39,780 bases of DNA from Lachnospiraceae bacterium UBA1753 (GTDB lineage Bacteria; Bacillota; Clostridia; Lachnospirales; Lachnospiraceae). A model generated the notes under the pieces. It saw only the letters and a list, made by a program, of their open reading frames with translations, made no database searches and had not been told where the DNA came from. Positions 1-9,124 of this stretch are shown here, piece by piece. The stretch lies in the NCBI GenBank assembly GCA_002317595.1, contig DCHL01000099.1:1-39780 (forward strand). Reading direction: 5' to 3'. The stretch's first letter is position 1, and each line of letters opens with the position of its first letter. The position numbers and the translations under genes are program-made.

Positions 1-366
1 GTCTATGAGTGCGCGAAGTACCTGCTTGACGTACTTGAGCCGTTTGCGGACAGGAAGGCTGAGAGTTACATCATCCTGAAGAAGCGAGTCGACAACATGG
101 GCTATCAGCGGTTTGCTGAGCTTTACAAGGATATCACAATCAGCTCCTCAGTGAGGGACAAGATTACATTCATCATCAGGCTGAGGCTTTTATGGGAAAA
201 AAATAAGGACAGGCTATTTCAGCTGCTCATGTTTTTCTGTGTGCTGGTTGCGGTTGTTGCATTGATTGCTTTTGTCTGCCAGATGCTTTTAGGGGATGTA
301 CCTTTCCTCAGAGTATTTTTTAACAACTTCAGGATAATCGGAACAGAGAACCTGTATCGCAAGTAA
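1..366 (+). CDS. C-terminal part of a one-TM membrane protein (5' end outside window)
   Basis: The reading frame is open from base 1 to the TAA at 364-366, so this is the last 121 residues of a longer protein. An internal ATG at 97 exists, but the sequence before it is equally protein-like, so I treat the gene as truncated by the window edge. The visible part is a charged helical segment followed by one strongly hydrophobic stretch (about bases 220-295) and a short polar tail ending in YRK. This suggests a cytoplasmic domain anchored by a C-terminal transmembrane helix. I recognise no family. It ends 21 bp before the next gene and is probably in the same operon, so it may belong to the envelope module of the injection system. 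Confidence 0.65.
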   Translation, partial: VYECAKYLLDVLEPFADRKAESYIILKKRVDNMGYQRFAELYKDITISSSVRDKITFIIRLRLLWEKNKDRLFQLLMFFCVLVAVVALIAFVCQMLLGDVPFLRVFFNNFRIIGTENLYRK

Positions 367-387
367 TTATTCGATGGGAAACGAGTG

Positions 388-2286
388 ATGAAAAAAATAA
401 TTTGTATTGTATTGTGCATATTGTGGACGGTGCTTACCGGAGCGTATTTCATTCTGAATGCATATGGTCTGATGGGGAATTATAAGTATTCCGCACAGAA
501 TGACAGCTACTATTACAATGGTGGCCTTTATGTGATTGATAATGTGAATGATCAGGCTTACATCCTCAAATTTGATGATTTTGCCAAGGTGACTGGCATT
601 ATCAGTCTCGAGGACTATCTTCCCGGAGTAAAGGCTGAGGCCCTTTCGCAGAGTGGACCGCTGGCTGTGTTTGTGAGTGTGAATCCGAAGCTTGAGGACA
701 GTGACATTGACATCACGGCGATGAATGTCGTTGTTTTCGACAGGAAGGATATTCCTGTAAAAATCAGTGACTGGGTTACGCCTGACAGAGAGTGCAACGT
801 GCTTGACCTGTATGAAGATGGTGTTGATTACCGGGTGACCTTCCTGTCACCGACGGAGGCATACGCATATCATTATCAGTTTGAAGAAAGTACTTTCTAC
901 GAAATTGAGGACGGAGATATTCCCGCTGTCAGGAACGTGGATTCAATCGAAGTTTCCGCAGCAGAGAACAATTCAGGCGGGCATTACCAATACAATAACA
1001 GACTCGATGATTATACCAAGGATATATACAACAGAAAGAAACTCAGTGTATCCCAGATTGCATACATGAATCATGACCTTCTGGTCAATTCACTTGCTTC
1101 CTGGATAATTGGAATCATTCTTCTGATAGTCGCATATATTCTTCTTAAGAGGCGCAACAGGGTTGCATACCTTATTCTTCTGTGGGAGATAATGGTGGCC
1201 CTTCTGTGTATGACCTTCAGGACCGGGATAATTTTTCTCGCAAAAAAATATGGCTATTTCATTGGAATAAGCCTCTTCTTTGTCATAGCGAGTGTAATTG
1301 GTACCGTAATCATTATTCTGATGTCGCTTGACCTTTCGCTTCTGATTGAAGCCATGGGCAAGGTTGCCAGAGAGGACCTTGATATTAATAAGCCTGTAAC
1401 AGTAGGTGACGATGTTGAGTCTGCCTGGAACGCACTTTTTGATATCTGCAGAATAATCCGGAACATCAACTACAGCAAATTCAGGATTTTCGAGGCGTAT
1501 TATAAGTTTGCTCCTAAGAATATTGAGAACATCCTTGGAAGGGAGTCCATTCTTGAGGTGAGGGGTGGAGATACCGCGACGGGAATGGGAACAATCGGAC
1601 TTATCAGTTCTAAGATAACTGCTCCGTCCCCTGTATATGACACTGCCTTTAAGCTGTTTGCGGACTGTCAGGAGAGCAAGCAGGGAACTCTTGTGAGTGC
1701 AAGACATGACCTGTCACAGTTTACGATGCTTTTTTCTGATAACAATCTGAGTACTGTCCTTTTCGGGGCTGAGCTTATCAGACTTGCCCATGTTGGAACC
1801 GAAGACAGGACAAGGATGACGATGCTCCTGTCCTATGGTAGTTATCTATACGGATCGGTAGGAGATGCAAGACATCAGGTTCCGTTCCTGAATTCAGCAG
1901 AACTTTCGGTGAGTGAGGCCAATATTGGGCTTCTTGGTGAAATGGGACTTCGTCTTGTAATTACCGAGGATGTCTTAGAGCGGGAGAATGCGGATTATCT
2001 GGTTAGATTTATCGGCAGTTTAGCTCTTAAGGATGGAAGACTCGTAAAATTATATGAAGTACTCGATGCACTTCCTGCAGATGTCAGGAGGCAGAGAAAG
2101 ATTAATGATGAAGTATTCCAGAATGGAATAAGGCTCTATGCCGACAAGGATTTCTATATTGCCAGAAGAGAGTTTGCAAAGGTGATTAAGTCAGATCCGG
2201 GGGATGGAGTTGCAAGATGGTATCTGTTTAATTCAGAGAAGTATCTGAATGACCCTTCACTGGTATCGAGGGTTAGCTTTAATTAG
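388..2286 (+). CDS. Membrane protein with degenerate class III cyclase-like domain and TPR
   Basis: About 632 aa. ATG 388 is preferred over GTG 385 because GGGA lies at a good distance upstream. Order of parts: N-terminal TM/signal anchor (about 4-26), an extracytoplasmic domain to about 230, three TM helices (about 233-315), a HAMP-like helical linker, then a domain whose layout follows class III adenylate/guanylate cyclases (about 371-565). It starts with the family's typical YKFAPKNIENILGRESI-like lead-in and ends with LVKLYEVLD, followed by a TPR-like helical pair (about 575-625). The metal-binding Asp segment (normally FSDI) reads GLISSKI, and the later Asn/Arg catalytic positions are also not kept, so it is probably not an active cyclase. 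Likely a sensor or scaffold at the membrane; the ligand is unknown. It lies 26 bp before the MORN gene. Confidence 0.8.
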   Translation: MKKIICIVLCILWTVLTGAYFILNAYGLMGNYKYSAQNDSYYYNGGLYVIDNVNDQAYILKFDDFAKVTGIISLEDYLPGVKAEALSQSGPLAVFVSVNPKLEDSDIDITAMNVVVFDRKDIPVKISDWVTPDRECNVLDLYEDGVDYRVTFLSPTEAYAYHYQFEESTFYEIEDGDIPAVRNVDSIEVSAAENNSGGHYQYNNRLDDYTKDIYNRKKLSVSQIAYMNHDLLVNSLASWIIGIILLIVAYILLKRRNRVAYLILLWEIMVALLCMTFRTGIIFLAKKYGYFIGISLFFVIASVIGTVIIILMSLDLSLLIEAMGKVAREDLDINKPVTVGDDVESAWNALFDICRIIRNINYSKFRIFEAYYKFAPKNIENILGRESILEVRGGDTATGMGTIGLISSKITAPSPVYDTAFKLFADCQESKQGTLVSARHDLSQFTMLFSDNNLSTVLFGAELIRLAHVGTEDRTRMTMLLSYGSYLYGSVGDARHQVPFLNSAELSVSEANIGLLGEMGLRLVITEDVLERENADYLVRFIGSLALKDGRLVKLYEVLDALPADVRRQRKINDEVFQNGIRLYADKDFYIARREFAKVIKSDPGDGVARWYLFNSEKYLNDPSLVSRVSFN

Positions 2287-2312
2287 GAACTGACTGAAAT
2301 CGGGAGACGGTT

Positions 2313-3545
2313 TTGAATCTGCTTAATATATTACTTAATACAATTAAATACAGGTTTTCGTCCCTTGTAAGACGCATCAGACTGCTGACAAGTCCTTCCA
2401 ACTTCAAGAGTGTAGTACTTGTAAAGGTTTCAGCGTTCTTCCGGTCACTCCTTGATTTTAAGCCGAGAGACAAGAATGATTACTATACTGTCTTCGGCTG
2501 GATGATAAGTAAGAAACTGGCATACCTGATTGTGCTTGGTATTGGTCTGATTTCACTTATCTATGTGACGAATGTGAAGAACATATATTTTTCCACAGAG
2601 GGTGATGGTGTCAAGACCTACAGCTACAACAATATTCTTTTAAGGTTTACTGACGGTCAGGTCCGTATAAAGGGAGCTGGCGGATATACTGCTTACGAGG
2701 GATTTGTAAGTAAGGGATATGCTGAGGGAAATGGCCGGCTTTATGACCATGATGAGGACCTTGTATATGCTGGCAACTTCTCAAAGAGTAAGTTTGAAGG
2801 TCAGGGAGTAAGCTACTATGATGACGGAATGACATGCTATTCCGGTGAGTTTTCAGATAATGATTATAACGGTCAGGGAACCCTTATGAGGCAGAGCGGA
2901 AGTACTGAGTATACGGGGGCGTTTGTAAACGGAATGAAGGACGGAGATGGAGTTCTGTACAACACCTCCGGCAAGGCTGTTTTCAGTGGCCGTTTCATGC
3001 AGGATGACATCGCATACTCTGACCTGGTTGGTCTTACAGCTGAAGACCTTAACGTAGCGTACACTGGAGCAAGGACAATTTATCAGGGCGACGATACCTT
3101 CCAGGTTCTGCTGGAGGATATTGATGCAATATATGATGGTTCCGTAAACAGCAATACCCTGGATGACTCAGTGAACATCGATTCTGTGTATGTTCTGAAG
3201 GATTATTTCAGGATAAACGGGAAGAAGATGGTTACAATTGAGGAACTCACAGAGTTTTTCGGAGAGCCGGCGTATTCAGGTACATCTCCAGTGACTCAGA
3301 CCGAAGCCCTCGCAATCTCCAAGGTGAGACAACAGAGCGGGGAGAAGTACTATAGCCCAGTGTCCATCGACATGGAATATGTATATGATGATTATTACAC
3401 CGTCACGGGATATGACAGCGATGAGCTGGTTTATCTCTACACCTACGATTTTGCAGGCGTGAGATATACCTTCGTCACGGAGGATATGGGAAAATCCTTC
3501 GGATTCTACTATATGACGAAGTCGAATGAAGAGGATGAGGAATAG
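2313..3545 (+). CDS. One-TM protein with MORN repeats
   Basis: 410 aa, starting at TTG 2313 with GGGAG at 2302-2306 as ribosome site. There is no better in-frame start before the conserved part. The N-terminal 65 residues are basic and cytoplasmic, followed by one TM helix (about 69-88). Residues about 128-235 hold four to five MORN repeats of the pattern YxGxFxxGxxxGxGxxxxxxGxxYxG (for example YEGFVSKG, YAGNFSKS, YSGEFSDN, YTGAFVNG). The last 170 residues are an unrecognised acidic domain. MORN repeats form an elongated beta sheet used for lipid or protein binding or as a scaffold. Topology (basic N-terminus inside) predicts that the repeats face outward. It sits inside the envelope module, 6 bp before the TolC-like gene, so a structural role next to the injection machine is reasonable but inferred. 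Confidence 0.8.
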   Translation: MNLLNILLNTIKYRFSSLVRRIRLLTSPSNFKSVVLVKVSAFFRSLLDFKPRDKNDYYTVFGWMISKKLAYLIVLGIGLISLIYVTNVKNIYFSTEGDGVKTYSYNNILLRFTDGQVRIKGAGGYTAYEGFVSKGYAEGNGRLYDHDEDLVYAGNFSKSKFEGQGVSYYDDGMTCYSGEFSDNDYNGQGTLMRQSGSTEYTGAFVNGMKDGDGVLYNTSGKAVFSGRFMQDDIAYSDLVGLTAEDLNVAYTGARTIYQGDDTFQVLLEDIDAIYDGSVNSNTLDDSVNIDSVYVLKDYFRINGKKMVTIEELTEFFGEPAYSGTSPVTQTEALAISKVRQQSGEKYYSPVSIDMEYVYDDYYTVTGYDSDELVYLYTYDFAGVRYTFVTEDMGKSFGFYYMTKSNEEDEE

Positions 3546-3551
3546 CACAGA

Positions 3552-5609
3552 ATGAAGCATGGATATTTTTTGAAAAATAGAATATTTAAATGTTCGATAT
3601 CCATGATTCTTGCAGCTACCCTGTGTGTTTCGGGGGTGGTCCTGCCACCGCAGGATACTTATGCGGCGGTCAAGAAACTGACGCTTAATCAGGCACAGTC
3701 ATTGGCCGTTGCCAATTCTGCAGCCATTGAGAAGACGGAAGGAAAGCTTGCCACTCAGGAGGCGGCCTATAAGCAGTCGGTAAAGTCAATCTCCTTAAAG
3801 AAGAAGAGACTTAATACCTTCTCCTGGTCCCCGCTCCTTAGCTTTAAGTTCCCGTCAAAGCCAAGCTATTCACAGGAATTTGAGTTTACCTATAAGCCGA
3901 TTCAGATACAGGGAATGATTAATGATTACCAGCATCAGTTCAGTGCTGATAAGGTAAATGAGTACAATAAGGTCAGAGGGTATTATGTCTCAATACTGTC
4001 AGATCAGGAGAAGATCGATTTTTCCCAGAGACGTATTGATGCGATGAACCGTGTCATTGCGAAAAATAAGCCTCTCGTGCTTGCGGGGAAGGCGAAGCAG
4101 AGCGACGTTGATACAATGGAGGCTTCTGTCAAGGCACTCTCCAATTCCATGGCTTCAGATATGAGGGACCTTGAGGCTGTAAAGAAGAAGCTTGGCAAGG
4201 CTATAGGAATGGACGTTTCCACGGGATATGAATTTGAGAATCCCTTCAGGACTGCGGAGATTCCCAGGTCTGCACTCAAGACGCTGACGCAGTCTACGCT
4301 TGACAACGACCAGAATTACTATGTGGCATGCACTGCTGCATCAACAGCAAACGTCAAGGTGAATACATATTACCAGATACTGAAGTCGCATTATAAGTCA
4401 GGTGATATGGCTATCATCAGTGGATATATCAATCAGGTGCTTGCTGGACAGACAGTTTCTTCAAAGGCCTTTAAGAAGGCGTACGATGAATTCATTGTGG
4501 CTATAGACCGTTACTGGGAGGGCAAGAAGAAGATTCTCTTCTTCAAATTCCCTAAGGTATGGTTCAAGAGCGAAAATGATGGTACCGGTTATGTTGAGGA
4601 TGAGCCTTATGCAACCTACGAGGCTGCAATGGAATGTCAGGAGGCACGCCTTGAGAAGGAGCAGATGGCTGACGAACTGACGCAGCAGGTTGAGGATACC
4701 TTCAACAGCTATGTGTCCATGAAGAATGCATACAAGTCTCTCTGCGAGCAGGTTGATGATGCAAAGGCAAAGCTTGAGAAGGAGGAGGTACTCAATCTTG
4801 CAGGAGAACTTTCCTACGAGGAGCTTAAGTCCTCACAGGACAGTTATGCGGAACTTCAGAACTCGATGCTGCTTGCACTTGCAGACTATTCGAAGGCTCT
4901 TTATGAACTTGACAAGCTGACCTGCGGGGCAGTTTCGTCCTACCTTGAGACCGGCAGCGCGGATATGTTTGCCGTGGGTTCGGGCGTCAGCTTTATTGAT
5001 GAGGAAATTGCCTCTGGTGCGTATTATTTTATCAAGCCTGTTGTACAGAACCTGGAATTTATTTTTTCCATTCATATTCCTGAGGACTTTTCGGTTCAGG
5101 TTTCTGATTACGAGCTTATTGTTAATGGTGAGTCTATAGCCGGTAAGGTACCATCGGATGAAAATATAAGACATATGATGCTTACATTAGACGCGGTGGA
5201 TACCTGTATCGTAAGAATATATGACGGCGACAAGGTAGTCTGCGACTGTAACATTGATCCTCAGGTGTACAGCGACAAGCTGAACATTGTGTCAGGCTAC
5301 AATGTCAGAAGTGCTGAGAATAGCAAGATAGGAAGTTATACCTCAACGGAGACCACATACGGAACCGTCAAGCTTGGCTTCAAGGTTGATGAGGGAAGCA
5401 AGGTCGCCTATGTAAGACTAAAATATGATGGAGATAAATTCATCGGTGGTGAGGAACTGGTGGATGTGAATAAGCCGTTTGAGTACCTGACACTTATGAG
5501 CATCTCCCTCAAGGACATCGAACTTGAAATGTATGATAAGGATGGAAATCATCTGTTCGATGGATATTTCGATACTAATAATAATGTAATCTGCAAAAAT
5601 CCCGAGTAA
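3552..5609 (+). CDS. Exported TolC-like (outer-membrane-efflux-type) helical protein
   Basis: 685 aa with a clear signal peptide: basic start, hydrophobic core, and a probable AxA-type cleavage near DTYAA at about residue 38. The mature N-terminus (LTLNQAQSLAVANSAAIE...) follows the opening of TolC/OEP-family proteins. Two long helical hairpin-like regions follow (about 40-225 and 350-465), rich in Ala, Glu, Lys and Gln. The C-terminal 200 residues (about 480-685) look beta-rich and do not belong to TolC. TolC-family folds normally make trimeric outer-membrane channels with periplasmic tunnels. Here the likely host has one membrane, so the protein may form an envelope-spanning or wall-associated tube or coiled-coil scaffold instead. 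Fold assignment comes from sequence pattern only. Confidence 0.7.
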   Translation: MKHGYFLKNRIFKCSISMILAATLCVSGVVLPPQDTYAAVKKLTLNQAQSLAVANSAAIEKTEGKLATQEAAYKQSVKSISLKKKRLNTFSWSPLLSFKFPSKPSYSQEFEFTYKPIQIQGMINDYQHQFSADKVNEYNKVRGYYVSILSDQEKIDFSQRRIDAMNRVIAKNKPLVLAGKAKQSDVDTMEASVKALSNSMASDMRDLEAVKKKLGKAIGMDVSTGYEFENPFRTAEIPRSALKTLTQSTLDNDQNYYVACTAASTANVKVNTYYQILKSHYKSGDMAIISGYINQVLAGQTVSSKAFKKAYDEFIVAIDRYWEGKKKILFFKFPKVWFKSENDGTGYVEDEPYATYEAAMECQEARLEKEQMADELTQQVEDTFNSYVSMKNAYKSLCEQVDDAKAKLEKEEVLNLAGELSYEELKSSQDSYAELQNSMLLALADYSKALYELDKLTCGAVSSYLETGSADMFAVGSGVSFIDEEIASGAYYFIKPVVQNLEFIFSIHIPEDFSVQVSDYELIVNGESIAGKVPSDENIRHMMLTLDAVDTCIVRIYDGDKVVCDCNIDPQVYSDKLNIVSGYNVRSAENSKIGSYTSTETTYGTVKLGFKVDEGSKVAYVRLKYDGDKFIGGEELVDVNKPFEYLTLMSISLKDIELEMYDKDGNHLFDGYFDTNNNVICKNPE

Positions 5610-5653
5610 GGGGCATTACTTGTTCTTAAGCTAGCGGCTGTTAAAGGATGGTT

Positions 5654-8515
5654 ATGGGAAAGAGACATAACAGAAAACTTAATAACAGAATAGTAGCAGT
5701 AATACTTGCGACCGTAGTCCTTGGAGTAACTGTTTTTGCGATGGTTGGGCCAGTGGATGTATTCGCTCTCTTCGACGAGAGCAAGGCAGTTAAGTACTCA
5801 GAGTACATTGCGAAGGGAAACACGATAGATGAGGCATCTCTCTTTATCGGTACCTACATCATTCACAAGGATTCCCTTGAAGAATACTACGAAAAGGCAG
5901 TTTCTTCCCAGGCAGAGTCTGCACAGAATGACATTTATTACAAGTCGGAGCTTGCGGGCGGAAAGTGGTTTGACATCACGAATTCTGACGCAGGTATCGA
6001 AGACATCGTGAGTGGAACTCCGGTTTCGGATGCAGAGCTTGCCGACCTCTATATTACATTTGTCATTGGTAAGGACGGTGCGGTAATAGATGCGGCAAAC
6101 GGAGGCGAGGTTAATCCATTTAACACACCGGATCCCTATGACATTAAATCGCTCCCGGAATTCTCCAGTGCGAAGGAATACTACAAGGCTAATTTCAAGA
6201 AAAAATCTGAGACGGGTGATCATTCCGAAGAATACTACTATGATTACATCACCAGATTTTTTGAACTGGATTTAAGGAATGATGTCACGGACCGATGTGA
6301 TAGACAGATTGATGCCCTCTATCCTGCATATCGTGCCCTTAAGTCAAGTGGACAGGATGAGGTGGCTGCAATTCTCTATAAGCTTATTGGACAGATTGAT
6401 GCCACGAGGCGGGCCGAGGTGTATGGTCAGCTCTGTGAGGCTGGTGAGGAGCGTGAGAATTTCACCACCAACGTGAATAATGATGAGAAAAAGGGCGAGG
6501 TATCTTCCTACACGGAGACCCTTATTGAGATTCTTCAGAGCAACAAGGTATATAAGTTCTGGTCGGATGCGAACAACCATTTTTCAGTCTCTGAGGTAAT
6601 AAGGTTCGTTCAGGGAACGGGTTCTTCTGATACATCAGATTCTTCTGAGGATGAAGATGAAGAGGATTCTGAGGACGAAGAGGATTCTGAAGATGAAGAG
6701 GATTCTGACGGTGGTGGATCAAAATCCTTTGACATGAGCAAGCTTGAGGATGAGCTTGAGGGTACTAAGTATGAAAATGGAACCCAGCTTGATTACTCTG
6801 ACTTTAAGATTAATCAGGATATGCTGGACACCCTGTACAATGCGCTCAGCGACTGCACAACTGCCTATAATGATTATTCGTCAAACAAGCTTTCTGAGAT
6901 TGATACCGTAATTGGAAGTGCTGAGTACAAGAGGGCAATGGCTATCGTGGACGCGGCAGAGGGCGGACTTACAGGTGGCATGATTGAGCAGCTGTATGAC
7001 CTTCAGAGAATCTATAATATCAGGGACAATGTGGTCAGTGAAGGTCCTGAAGAACTGGCAATAATTGAGGGCGAGCTACTTCCGGCAGCTACTGACAGAT
7101 ATGAGGATAGAGTTCTTGAGGGCGTGTCAAACGAGTATGCCAAGCTTGTAAATGAAACCAAGGGATCAGCGAAGGCCGCAGAGAACCTTCTGGAAAGTCA
7201 GATGGGTGAATGCGAGGGTGTCAGAAGTGAACTACAGTTCCTGATTACAGGAAAGAAGATGAGGACTGATGCAGCAACTGCACTCAACTTCGTATATGGA
7301 AGAATTGACATTGCAAAGTCGCTCTATGACCAGATACCAGATGATGCCTATAAGACTAAGGCCTATGCGAGTGTGAATAATCATGAGGTATGGCTTCAGG
7401 AGCTTGCAGATGAGATTATAGCTGAAAATTCCGATCTTGCCTCTGAAAAGGATAAGCTGAAGGAACAGAAGGAAAACCTGCTTGAGGAAAAAAATCAGGC
7501 GCTTGATGATGGCAACATTAATCTTGCAAATAAGATTGATGCCAAGCTTGCGGCTGTGGATGAGGCGATAGCAAATGCCGACATCAGTGCGGGATCTGGC
7601 TCTGGTTCAGGCTCAGGAGATGGTTCAGGATCAGGCTCTGGTTCAGGCTCAGGAGATGGTTCAGGATCAGGAGATGGTTCAGGAAGTGGTTCTGGTTCGG
7701 GTAATGGAAAAGTTGATACCCAGAGCGAAGAGGATGCAGTGACCTCCGCAATTGCTGATAAGGCCAAGGAGAAGATGCTTAATGGTGAGGATGCTTCAGA
7801 TCAGCTTGCTGCACTTTCAGACATGGGCGCGACAGATGCGCTTTCCGACCTCAAGGATGACCTCAAGGACGCAGGTGTTGATACAGGAGATGTGAAGGCT
7901 GCAATTGCTGAGTCCCAGGGAAAGAGCGTCAGAAAGGGAACAGGACTTACAGAGGCTGAGATTCAGGGAATCCTTAAGGATCTTCTCGGAGGAGAATTCA
8001 AGGACCTTGATGACAAGAATAAGATTATTGCGGTAAGCGCTGTTAACTGGTTTGGCCAGCTGGGAGCTACTGAGGCCCAGAAGCTTGCGATGAACTGGAT
8101 CAATTCATGTGCCAGCGATCACAACCCATTTGTGTTTGCGACACTTGTGGACAGTGTCGAGGGAGAATTTGCTTCCCTTGAGGCTATATCGAAGGCAAGC
8201 CAGGCACTATCAGGCAAGAATGCATACAGATATGTATTTAATTCCACAAGGCGGAAGGCAACCCTGGCAGGTGAGCAGTATTACTACTTCACAGCTGGAA
8301 GCAGTATGGTTGAGGTTGGTGGCAAAAAGCCGGATTCGATGCTGTACAAGGCAAGATTTGCAGCAGGAACGAATTACATTCCTGAACTTGCCAGCAAAAA
8401 CTACTTTGGGCTTGCAGTGGAACCGATTGATGGAACATCGTACTCAGCACTTTTGGATGGTGCTATGAGAAAGAAGGCGATTGAAGTACTGGAGGCCTTC
8501 AAGAAAGCCCTGTAG
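5654..8515 (+). CDS. Large exported protein with acidic and Gly-Ser linkers
   Basis: About 953 aa. I choose ATG 5654 because AAAGG at 5643-5647 abuts the earlier ATG at 5648 but is 6 bp from 5654. A signal peptide or N-terminal anchor (about 9-38) is followed by a helical domain, an acidic Ser-Asp-Glu repeat (about 328-355), a long helical/coiled-coil domain (about 365-640), a Gly-Ser-Asp linker (about 647-683) and a C-terminal domain to 953. The last 90 residues (YYYFTAGSSMVEVGGKKP onward) weakly resemble wall-associated Cu-amine-oxidase-N-like stalk domains, but I would not name them so. No sorting motif is visible. It ends 12 bp before the CIS cap gene. A structural extracellular part of the envelope module is the best guess. 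Confidence 0.7.
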   Translation: MGKRHNRKLNNRIVAVILATVVLGVTVFAMVGPVDVFALFDESKAVKYSEYIAKGNTIDEASLFIGTYIIHKDSLEEYYEKAVSSQAESAQNDIYYKSELAGGKWFDITNSDAGIEDIVSGTPVSDAELADLYITFVIGKDGAVIDAANGGEVNPFNTPDPYDIKSLPEFSSAKEYYKANFKKKSETGDHSEEYYYDYITRFFELDLRNDVTDRCDRQIDALYPAYRALKSSGQDEVAAILYKLIGQIDATRRAEVYGQLCEAGEERENFTTNVNNDEKKGEVSSYTETLIEILQSNKVYKFWSDANNHFSVSEVIRFVQGTGSSDTSDSSEDEDEEDSEDEEDSEDEEDSDGGGSKSFDMSKLEDELEGTKYENGTQLDYSDFKINQDMLDTLYNALSDCTTAYNDYSSNKLSEIDTVIGSAEYKRAMAIVDAAEGGLTGGMIEQLYDLQRIYNIRDNVVSEGPEELAIIEGELLPAATDRYEDRVLEGVSNEYAKLVNETKGSAKAAENLLESQMGECEGVRSELQFLITGKKMRTDAATALNFVYGRIDIAKSLYDQIPDDAYKTKAYASVNNHEVWLQELADEIIAENSDLASEKDKLKEQKENLLEEKNQALDDGNINLANKIDAKLAAVDEAIANADISAGSGSGSGSGDGSGSGSGSGSGDGSGSGDGSGSGSGSGNGKVDTQSEEDAVTSAIADKAKEKMLNGEDASDQLAALSDMGATDALSDLKDDLKDAGVDTGDVKAAIAESQGKSVRKGTGLTEAEIQGILKDLLGGEFKDLDDKNKIIAVSAVNWFGQLGATEAQKLAMNWINSCASDHNPFVFATLVDSVEGEFASLEAISKASQALSGKNAYRYVFNSTRRKATLAGEQYYYFTAGSSMVEVGGKKPDSMLYKARFAAGTNYIPELASKNYFGLAVEPIDGTSYSALLDGAMRKKAIEVLEAFKKAL
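6662..6708 (+). repeat. 18-bp coding tandem repeat (acidic Ser-Glu-Asp linker)
   Basis: The unit GAGGATTCTGARGAYGAA occurs at 6662-6679 and 6680-6697, and its first 11 bases recur at 6698-6708. It is in frame and encodes EDSEDE repeats within the 953-aa exported protein. It probably serves as a flexible, highly charged spacer or calcium-attracting segment. Repeat number is likely to vary between strains. Confidence 0.7.
7598..7669 (+). repeat. Perfect 36-bp tandem duplication in Gly-Ser-Asp linker
   Basis: Bases 7598-7633 are repeated exactly at 7634-7669, inside a longer degenerate hexamer-like tract (about 7591-7710) coding for Gly-Ser with regular Asp. The identity at synonymous positions points to a recent slippage or recombination event. 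The reading frame is kept. Confidence 0.85.
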
Positions 8516-8527
8516 GAGGAGAATGGA

Positions 8528-9121
8528 ATGGCAGATTATCCTATCATTGCTGACGTCAGTTCGTTCATTGTGCGCACTCTTCGAGAGAAGATGTGCCCGG
8601 AACCGATTCCGTCACCTAATAATATTGAGATATCCTCACCTGCTAATCAGGATGTAGACTATATCGTTGGTCTATATCTGTATGATATCCGGGAGGAATC
8701 AGATGTCACGAGGCCGTCGATGATACCTCGTGGCAGAACACAGCTTCAGAAACCGCCAAGGCCTTACAGCCTATATTATATGCTCTTCGTTAATGGATCA
8801 GGTCAGATGGGCCTCAAGGCTCCTGACATCCAGAAGATCATTGGCCGGGCTGCCCAGATCATCAATGATAACGAGGCAGTCTATCCCAACCAGCTGCAGT
8901 CCTGGTTGGATACGCAGGAACCCCCGATAGTACTATCTCAGGCGAAGATAAGTCTGGAGGAGAAGGTGCGGGTGTGGCAGGCAATCAATAAGCCCTATGC
9001 GCTTAGCCTGTTTTACAAGGCGGCCCCCGTATTCCTGGACAGCGAGGTTGTAATCGATACACCTCGTGTCACAGAGGCCACATTTGGTCTGCATATTACT
9101 GGAGAAGGGAGGGACGAATAA
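8528..9121 (+). CDS. CIS cap/tail terminator protein, Pvc16/Afp16-like (DUF4255)
   Basis: 197 aa; strong ribosome site GGAGGAG just upstream. The protein has the Pvc16_N/DUF4255 layout: an N-terminal SSFIVRTLREKM-type helix, a central strand-rich part with VDYIVGLYLYDIREE, the PPRPYSLYYMLFV core, a helical part with a long alpha helix (IIGRAAQIINDNEAV), and a final strand-rich segment. In eCIS particles this family caps the top of the tube and sheath and ends their polymerisation. Length matches the family (about 180-300 aa). It is the first gene of the CIS core here, ahead of the sheath, an order seen in several Gram-positive and Bacteroidetes CIS clusters. Confidence 0.88.
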   Translation: MADYPIIADVSSFIVRTLREKMCPEPIPSPNNIEISSPANQDVDYIVGLYLYDIREESDVTRPSMIPRGRTQLQKPPRPYSLYYMLFVNGSGQMGLKAPDIQKIIGRAAQIINDNEAVYPNQLQSWLDTQEPPIVLSQAKISLEEKVRVWQAINKPYALSLFYKAAPVFLDSEVVIDTPRVTEATFGLHITGEGRDE

Positions 9122-9124
9122 GTT

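Noticed and set aside
1090..1707. 205-codon minus-strand open frame
   Set aside because: It lies fully inside the TM and cyclase-like gene, has no recognisable family and runs against all other genes.
388..2286. Active adenylate cyclase
   Set aside because: The fold pattern is there, but the metal-binding and transition-state residues are missing, so no cyclase activity is claimed.
7495..7767. Minus-strand frame with Pro-Glu repeats
   Set aside because: It is the reverse complement of the Gly-Ser-Asp linker of the exported protein; the repeats explain the open frame and there is no ribosome site.
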